From assembly GCA_002778095.1 (NCBI GenBank), contig PCDL01000022.1, positions 1-64,000 of the forward strand: a stretch of DNA of 64,000 bases, read 5' to 3'. The notes beneath the pieces are model-generated. The model was not told where the DNA came from. It saw only the letters and a list, made by a program, of their open reading frames with translations, and did no database searches. Within the stretch, counting starts at the first letter, position 1. Each line of letters opens with the position of its first letter. Source of the DNA: Fragosphaeria purpurea. Taxonomy: Eukaryota; Ascomycota; Sordariomycetes; Ophiostomatales; Ophiostomataceae. Position numbers and translations under genes: made by a program. Shown here piece by piece: positions 56,856 to 64,000 of this stretch.

Positions 56856-58125
56856 GGTCGAGGATGTGTGTTGTTCCCGTGCAGTGAATGGGAGAAGGGG
56901 GAAAGGAGGAGGTAAGAAGGGAAGGGTTATCGGTGTCACGACAGATGTACGGCGTGCGGTCTGAGTATTTCAGTAAAGCTAGGTGCGAGGTAGGGCTTCA
57001 CCAAAGAGAACGCAAGAGAAGAGGAGAAACACGCAAGAGGAGAAAGGAGGCGTCGATGACGAGTTATGGAAGCGTACAACAAGGGCCGGGGGGATATCCG
57101 TTATCTTTTTGGCTGTTGGTTGCTGTCGAATATGGCGAAAGGCAATTGAGTATCGTCGAAAGCTGTTTTGACGATGAAGAAAGGAAAGACAATGTGTCGC
57201 AAGATTGAATGGTGAAGAGAAAAGGAATCAAGACAGAAAATAGAGAAGGAAAGGAGAAGGAGAATGGAGCTTTGCTATGAAGGAGCTAATATTATTACGT
57301 CGTAATCAAATTGGGACGAGAAAAAGGAAGCAGGAGCTGGCGGTCCTCTGTTAATAATACTTCTTTCGCCTTTATTTTCTTTTTTCTTTGCCTTTGGGAT
57401 ATGTGCTAACTGGATTGACGTAATCGACCCTCTTCCCATTTAATGACACTTCATTTAAGAAAGGAAAAAAAAACTGGCAGCGGAGGGAAGGTAGCATTGG
57501 CAACATTACAGGTGGATAAAATTAGGATGTTTGAACAAATAGGGAAGGGGCCAGAAGGGTGAAGAAAAAAAGACGGGGAGGGGTGGCGCAGAGAGGAGGG
57601 GGGGGGCGTGTGTGGTTGTGGTTGTGGATCTGCCAGAGAAAACGGAAAAGAAGGCCAGACCAGGCAAGAGCGATGAATGGTCCCAGCGATGGAAAGAGGC
57701 AAGAGGGTGGTGGCCTGTCTTCATTCGTCGGTTGTTCCTTCTCTGTTTTTCGCCCGTCATCGTGCAGCAAGCCAAGAGCGACTTACAGAAATGCAGAAAA
57801 AAAATAATAGAAAAAAAAGAGCTGTGCTACACAATTGCAGTATGGCGCACTACGTACTCATAACTACACATTGTCGCTGATGGGGTCGAAGTGAAGCTGC
57901 CAGAACGCCGAGAAAGTGAATACGTCAGGAATGTTGGGAAGCGGATGCAGAAGCGGGGCTGATGAAGTGGGCAGCGACTCAGAGACCGAGATTGGCAAGA
58001 ACAAGTATGGGGTCGAGGCAGAAGAGGAAGGAGACGGGGCAAAGAAAGACAATAAAAGGAAGGCGCAACGAATGAAAAAGGAAAGGACCTACGAACAAAG
58101 GAACGAAAGTACACAATTTACCACG

Positions 58126-58145
58126 TACGAAGTAATTACTTCGTA
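58126..58145. repeat. 20-bp perfect palindrome of the TACGAAGTA family
   Basis: TACGAAGTAATTACTTCGTA is self-complementary over its full length and consists of the dispersed 9-mer facing its own inverse across AT. Confidence 0.85.
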
Positions 58146-58273
58146 ATACGACGACGTGCCCGTGGGATAGGGGAGGCTTGCTGCTGGTTGCGCGCAATCA
58201 TTCGAAGTGGGTCCATTTCCAGTAACAGACAGGAACGTGACGACGATGAAGACGAACTTGTTTTTTTTGTCCT

Positions 58274-58298
58274 AAAAAAAAAAAAAAAAAAAAAAAAA
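58274..58298. repeat. A25 homopolymer
   Basis: This is the longest single-base run noticed in the window, about 5 bp from a T8 run, so the region can form a short hairpin. It may be a 3' end relic of a retroposed transcript or simple slippage; no adjacent element is recognised. Confidence 0.6.
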
Positions 58299-60394
58299 CT
58301 TCAGCGCTATTTTCTCGTAGCCTTGGTAGACCGCAGCAAGTAAGCTTAAACGGGCAGCCGGCCAGCAGCCACACTCTCAGAGCGTTCTTTCTCAAGCGTG
58401 GAAGTCTTTTCTTTTCGTTGACTGCATTTGTCTGTCCTGTGTTCGAAGGCCGCTTGCGAACTGTGGAGTAATACCCACCGTACGAATCCAGGGGTTGCTT
58501 CAGCACAAAAAATGCATGCTAAAATGCTCGCTCTCGTTCGATGCTTACGTGGACTTTGCCGGACCTGTTGTAGTATGTGACCCCCATACTTCGTAGGGAC
58601 TCGTTCCGGGCAAGGCTCCGTTTGCAGGCAACGAACGCCCCTGGGACCTGGTGCTGAAGTCCGCATACGAACGCCGCATGCCACCATTCCGCAGCATCGG
58701 TAAAAAAGCAGCGAGAGTTGGCCCGGTAAAAAGAGCTGTTGAAAAGCCGCAGTTTCTTCAGCTTTCTCCGGCGCAAAACAGGGACGGCGTAGATAAATGC
58801 TGCGTCTCGAATGTTAATAATCAATGGCTTTCTTCCGGCAACCAGAACGGTCATGACCAGGTGCCAGCAGGCATCGGATCGATAAACATCGTTGCAATAA
58901 CAACAACACACGAAAAAGGGACCCCCGGCACCTCTGCGGGCGCATCCGGAGACGGGATGTAGCCTGTCGACCTGGATGCAACGAGAACGAGCCGGAACGT
59001 CCTTTGGTGACGAGGCGCACAAGCCCGCATGCAAAACGCGACGTACGGCAAAACACGTTCTTCCTTTGGGCCGCAGAGTCTTCTTCTCGTCCCCTCCCGG
59101 AAAAGGGGTGGCAAAAAGACCAGTCGATCTCTGAAATCTGCCCAAAGTCGTTTGCCCACGGGGATGCAGTCTAACACTTTTTTTGCCTGGCGGTTGTGAT
59201 GCTGTCGCCTAGGAGAAAGAGTGATTGCCTCGCAAAGCACTCACTCGTATTACGTAGTGATACCGTCCCCCCGGCACGCCGTTCATCCCCGTCCCGACGG
59301 CCCGGCCTGGACCAAGCCGGCCGCCACCGTGGCGGTTCTCTTCTCGGTGACACAAATTAAGGAGAAAGACGACTTCCTTCATCGACAACGATAGGGAAAT
59401 AAACACAAGGAACGCCCATGTCACTCTCGGGGATACGAAGTAGAATGAGATTTTCTTTCAATTTTTCCCTCTGTAGTTGCTCTCAAACGCCCCATGCAAA
59501 TCAAAAATAAAGCAAAACAAACTACCATGTTCTTTGGTGGACAGAGCCGAAAGAACGCAAAGCTAAAGAAAAAAGAAACAAGAAAACAAAAAAACACAAC
59601 ATGGTATATGATCACATGCAGACCTGAACTTTTTGTATCGTTCCTCCTCCTAGCGCACACTGCGGCATGTCTAGATAAAAGAACGAGATGCCCCGGGGTC
59701 CCCCTTCTGCCCTCGGTGTTTGTCCTCCTTCCTGACCCCCTTTTGAGGCCTCCATTTCTTCGTATTCTCTTTATTTTTTGTCTGTCCACAGCAAAACGCC
59801 AAGCCGGATGCAACCAAGGAGAAAAGCAGACACAAAACACAGAAAAAGAAAAAAAACGACAACAACAGAAGCAAACCACACGCGGTCGTCTCCGTCGTAT
59901 TCCGACAAAACAGCAAGCCCATGCACAACAACGCACTGTTCTTCATCCTGAGAAGAACGGGCGGCGTGCGTTAAGAAGCGTCGCGTAACAGCCCTTTCTA
60001 GGCCTGGCGGACTTGAAAGAAGAAAAAACAAGAAAAAAAAAACAAAAAAAGCAAGCATTAGGTGAACACCCCCCCCCATCGCCCAAGGAAAAAAAAGAAA
60101 GACCGTTTCTCGTTTGCCTTTCTTCCATTATGCCATTGAAAGCCAAAATTCCGAACCGCTTCTGCGGCTGCCGTAGAGGAGAGAACAAGACGTAAAAAAA
60201 AAGGAAATATGGACTCCATATGATGCGCATACACTCTCATTTTCTCGCAAATCGCTCCAGGAGCGATAGATCCTCTTTCCAAATGCTGGGAGGGGCAGAA
60301 CGACGTCAAATCACCGCTTCCTCGTCTGCGGCTGTTGACGCCGCCCGCTGCTCCCGTGCAGCAACGACGGCGGCGGCGGCCGTCGCCGCGTCTC

Positions 60395-63300
60395 CTAGTA
60401 CGGGCTCGGCCGCGACGCCGTGTACTGTTGCTGCCAGGGCGTGGGCCGCAGGCGCTCCCAGTCGCGCTGCGGCTGGTAGTCGCGGCGGTCTTTGCGGAAA
60501 CTCAGGCGGTCGCCGTTCTCCAGGCCCGGCCGGTCGTCCTCGCCGCCGATACCACCACCGCGCCGGAGGTCGCCCAGGATCGTGCTGCGCCGCGGGTCGC
60601 GGTCGTGCACCCGATCGCGGTCCCGCTCTCGGTCTCGGTCGTACACGCGTTCCCGATCCCGATCCCGGTCGCGGTCGCGGTCGCGGTTGTGATCACGATC
60701 CCGATCCCGGCTGCTCCGGTCGTAGTCCCGCCGCGAATGGCTGTCGCGCTCGCTATCGATCTCGCCGTCCTCCAAATCGTCGCGGTTGGGTTTGTCGGCT
60801 TTGTCGGACTTGCTGTCCCGCGCGCCCTTGCCGTCCTTGGCCCGCAAGGCTTCGTACATCTTGGACAGCTGGTGTCCCGACACCGCAAAATCGTTGATCG
60901 GCCAGATCGATGACAAAAAGTCCCTGTAAAGTTGTTAGCAGATGACGATGTATGTAATTGAGGGCACAACAAAAAAAAAACTCTACCAAAAACGTGGCAT
61001 CAGAGCATCCAACTTCTCCGGAGGCACCGCCTGGTTCTTCTTGAGGCCGATCACGCAGTCGCCAATCTGCCGCAGTTCTTTGCCCATGATCGCCGCCCGC
61101 TCCTTGGCCTTTTCGACCCGCTCGGGCGTCGTCTCCATAATGTTCTTGAAGTTGCGCCGCACCGGCTTCAGCAACGACCACATGACCTGCTCGTCGTCGT
61201 TGTAGTTGAGCTTGGCGTCGTCGAGCTTCATGAGCTCCTCAAAGCGCTGCACAGCCTTGCTCTGCGCCTTCTTGAGGCGCTCCAGCGTCTCGGCATCCAG
61301 CTTCTTCCGCTTCTCCTTCTCCTTGGTCTGGCCGTCCTTGGGTACCGCGCCGCCATTCGTGCTACCGCTGCCGCCGCCACCGCCGCCACCACCAGGATTG
61401 TCCCGTCGGTCGCCCTCGGTCAGCCGGCGCTGCTTGCGGTCCCGCTCGTCGTGGTGGTCCCGGTCGTAGTCGTGCTTGCGCTTGAAGTCGTTGCGGGGCG
61501 TCAAAAGCCGCTCACCGCCGCCCGTGCTATTCTGCGGCCGCAGATTCAGGTAGTCGCTGTGGGAGATGGGGCGGTCGCGCTGGCGGTCTTTCATTTGGCT
61601 CGGCCGCTTGGCCATGGCCGGCGCGGGCGAGCCCGATAGGTCATTCCGCCGGTGGCCATTAGTGTAGGTGCTCTTCTTGTTGCGGTGGTGGTTCTCCACG
61701 GCCTTTTGTGCGGCGACATCGTCGGAGTATTTGGCCAAGAGAACCGACAGCAGGTACTCGGCGCGGCGGACCAGGTGGACGGCGCCCGGTGACTGGATGA
61801 TCTTGTCCTCACCCTTTTTGCGCTCCTCCTTCTTCTCCACCCGGTGCTCTTCCAGAAAAATCTTGTCCGCCATGCCCAGCTCCGGGTCGTCGCGCACCAG
61901 CGTCCATGCGCCGAACCCGTACCGGTCAATGCCGACAAGCAGCATGCCGTCCTCGCGCGCACCCCACTCGCAGGTGTAGTGGGCGGTCTTGGTCGCATCG
62001 TGGAGCCGGAACGAATGCACGTTGCCATGCTCTTCCAGCACCTTGCGGAGCAGCCGCAGCTGTGGTGGCCGTTCGATGATGGTTTCCGCGTTGATTTTCT
62101 TGACCTCGCCAAAGTCGACAAGGACGGCCTTTTTGTCCTTTCGCGCGAGCGTCTTGCCGACTTTTTCGACCTCTTCGCGCACACGCGCCTGGTTGGCCTC
62201 GACCGCCTGCCGGCTGATGTTCACCAAATCCTCGGCGACCGACGCCACAAAATCGCGGTCGCGGTCGCCCAGCCGAGCGTCGGCAATGATCTCTTCGCCC
62301 CGGTCCTCCATGGCACCGTAGCGGAACAAGGCGCGGATCAAGTTGCGCGTCTCCTTTTCGTTGAGCGGCCGCCGCGGGTCGCGCAGCGCCGCCTGCCGCT
62401 CTTCGAACTCCGCCTGTTCCTGCTTTTCGCGCTGCCGCTTCTTGGCGAGGCGGTCGGCGCGGTCGGAGTCGTTGCCAGCGGCGGCACCGTTCCGTTTTAG
62501 GCTCTTCAGCGTGGCACGTCGAGGCGCATTCTCCTCCATGGCCTTGGCCAGGTACTCCTCCTGTCGCTTCTTGTCCTCTTCCGTCTTGATGGCGGCCAGC
62601 TGGTCGGCCGGAATGATCTGGTCCCAGTCCAGGGCAAGATCATCCACTTTGACGTCGGTGAACTGCATCCAGTTGTCCCAGTCAATGCCGCCACTGCTGA
62701 GGTTCATCTTGTCGTCGACGCTCGTCTTGGTGACTTCGGCGTTCTCGAGGATGCTGTCAATATCAAGCTGCTCCAGCTTCTCCTGGTTGCCCGACTGCTC
62801 AAAGAGATTCTGCGAGCGCATCTTGAGAATCCACTGGATGTCTTCGGCCGTCTTGGCTTCGTCCATTTTGAGACCCTTGTCCTTAAACTGCTCGCGCAAG
62901 GCCTTGCCTTCGTCGGTCACACCGGCTTGGATGGTGAGATACTCCAGGAACAGCTTGTTGCGGGCACGCTTCACCACCTCCTCCTCAATGGTCTGCTTGG
63001 CGACAAGGCGATACACGTTGACCGGCCGCTTCTGCCCGATACGATGGGCACGGGCCATGGCCTGCAAATCGGCCTGCGGGTTCCAGTCCGAGTCGTAGAT
63101 GATGACCGTATCGGCCGTCATCAGATTGATACCCAAACCACCGGCGCGTGTCGACAAGAGGAAGCAGAAATCGTCGCTGTTTTCGGCGTTGAAGTGGTTG
63201 ATGGCCATCCGGCGGGGGCCTGCGGGAATGGTGCCGTCAAGTCGTTGAAATTGGTAGCCACGCACGCGGAGATAGTCGCCCAGGATGTCCAGCATCTTCA

Positions 63301-64000
63301 CCATCTGGCTAAAAATCAAAACGCGGTGGTTGTCCTTTTTGAGTTTGGCGAGAAGCTGGTCGAGCAACATCATCTTGCCACTGCTGGTAATAAGGCCTTT
63401 GATTTGGTCCTCGCGGCGTACGCTTCCCTTGAGGACGCGGTCTTCGACACCAGCAAACATGTATGGGTGGTTGCTGACCTTCTTCAGCTCCATCATGATG
63501 TTGAGCAACGACTGTTTGTGGCCGCCACTGGCGTCACTGAGGGCTGCGTAATTCCGCGTCAAGATGTTCTTGTAGTACTCGAGCTGCACGTCTGCCAGTT
63601 CCACGCGAATGATCTTTTCGGTTTTTGGCGGCAGATCCGACTCAACTGTTTCTTTGGTGCGGCGAAGAATGAAGGGTGCAATGGCGGCGTGGAAGCTTGT
63701 GAGCTTCTCTTGTGTCTCGCGACGCTTCTCTTCGGTGTCCTCCTCTCCTTCGGGCATGGTATCTGCTTGACCGAGCTGCACGAGATCGTCGTCGATGACG
63801 ACCTTTCCGGGGTTGAGGAAATCCAGGAGCGCCGACAGCTCGTGGAGGTTGTTCTGGATTGGTGTACCCGTGATCAGGATGCGGCAGGGCACGTTGAAGC
63901 TGACCAAACGGTTGTAGAGCTGGGACTCGCGGTTTTTGAGACGGTGAGCTTCGTCAACAGCCAGCACCTGCCACTTGATGGTGCGTAAAAAGTCACTGTC
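60395..64000 (-). CDS. CHD1: Chromodomain helicase CHD1, C-terminal part (5' end beyond the window)
   Basis: CHD1 is an ATP-dependent nucleosome spacing and remodelling enzyme. The visible exons are 64000-60987 and 60923-60395; the gene continues past the right edge. The frame enters at the SNF2 DEAH motif (VDEAHRLKN), then GTPIQNNLHELSALLDFLNP, helicase-C motifs FLLSTRAGGLGINL and HRIGQKRPVNVYRL, a SANT/SLIDE-like region (LIRALFRYGAMEDR, YGFGAWTLVRDDPEL) and the CHCT (DUF4208) domain (KAVQRFEELMKLDDAKLNYN, WSLLKPVRRNFKNI). The last intron (GTAGAG...TTACAG) rejoins MPRFW to DFLSSIWPINDFAVSG, which completes CHCT. The tail, about 110 residues, is dominated by Arg-Asp and Arg-Glu dipeptides. 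Order and motifs fit CHD1 rather than ISWI. Chromodomains would lie off the window. Confidence 0.94.

Larger units (their letters stand above)
56856..60394. other. 3.5-kb region without a recognised gene
   Basis: This contains the UGPase promoter (purine-rich on the plus strand at 56880-57250) and the CHD1 3' flank. There is an A25 run at 58274-58298 beside a T8 run at 58261-58268, a 20-bp perfect palindrome at 58126-58145, and TACTTCGTA/TACGAAGTA motifs at 58587 and 59434. Overlapping frames at 58000-60100 show no domain or convincing composition. No tRNA is seen. Confidence 0.45.

Noticed and set aside
1..64000. CRISPR arrays, rRNA genes or complete transposons
   Set aside because: None seen. 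No regularly spaced repeats, no long terminal or inverted repeats and no transposase or reverse transcriptase motifs were recognised.

Overview
The window is nuclear DNA of a filamentous ascomycete, most likely a Sordariomycete in or near the Ophiostomatales (Sporothrix-like). The basis is GC-rich coding sequence, short GT-AG introns with CTAAC-type branch points, long pyrimidine-rich leaders, low-complexity Ala/Gln/Asn/Ser tracts inside otherwise conserved housekeeping proteins, and a 353-residue group I G-protein alpha subunit. The genus is an inference; no alignment was run.

Layout, left to right: NCA2-like mitochondrial protein (+, three apparent frameshifts); DUF1771-Smr protein (-, one apparent frameshift, C-terminal CaaX box); about 5 kb without a recognised gene; G-alpha (+); a DUF3716-type cysteine-cluster protein (-); CDC123 (-); about 6.3 kb without a recognised gene; condensin subunit 2/CAP-H (-); Na+/Ca2+ exchanger-like protein (+); Asn-rich low-complexity protein (+); phosphomannomutase (+); WW-PhoD phosphatase (-); FMP42-like MFS transporter (+); HOS2-type histone deacetylase (-); an AT-richer island with two tRNA-Ser(GCU) genes around a decayed gene; ING-family PHD protein of the Yng2 type (+); UTP-glucose-1-phosphate uridylyltransferase (-); and the C-terminal part of CHD1 (-, cut by the right edge). 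Exon boundaries were worked out by hand from splice signals, and reading-frame arithmetic closes for every multi-exon model except the two genes with apparent indels.

This is ordinary eukaryotic layout with one gene per transcription unit, so neighbours need not act together. Some themes recur. HOS2, the ING/PHD protein and CHD1 all act on chromatin. Phosphomannomutase and UGPase supply sugar nucleotides for glycosylation, glucan and glycogen. G-alpha and the exchanger belong to signalling and calcium handling.

The most unusual signal is in the island at 48.0-50.9 kb. Two tRNA-Ser(GCU) genes lie in the same orientation, each with a normal anticodon-loop intron. The second also has a 67-nt insertion in its D-arm whose ends and interior look like a small spliceosomal intron (GT...CTAAC...AG). 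Its variable-arm stem keeps pairing through compensatory differences from the first copy, which argues against simple decay. Between the two lies a gene broken by one stop and about four same-direction frameshifts. Other points of note are a short palindromic motif family (TACGAAGTA/TACTCCGTA) scattered through intergenic DNA and clustered indels in the first 4 kb.
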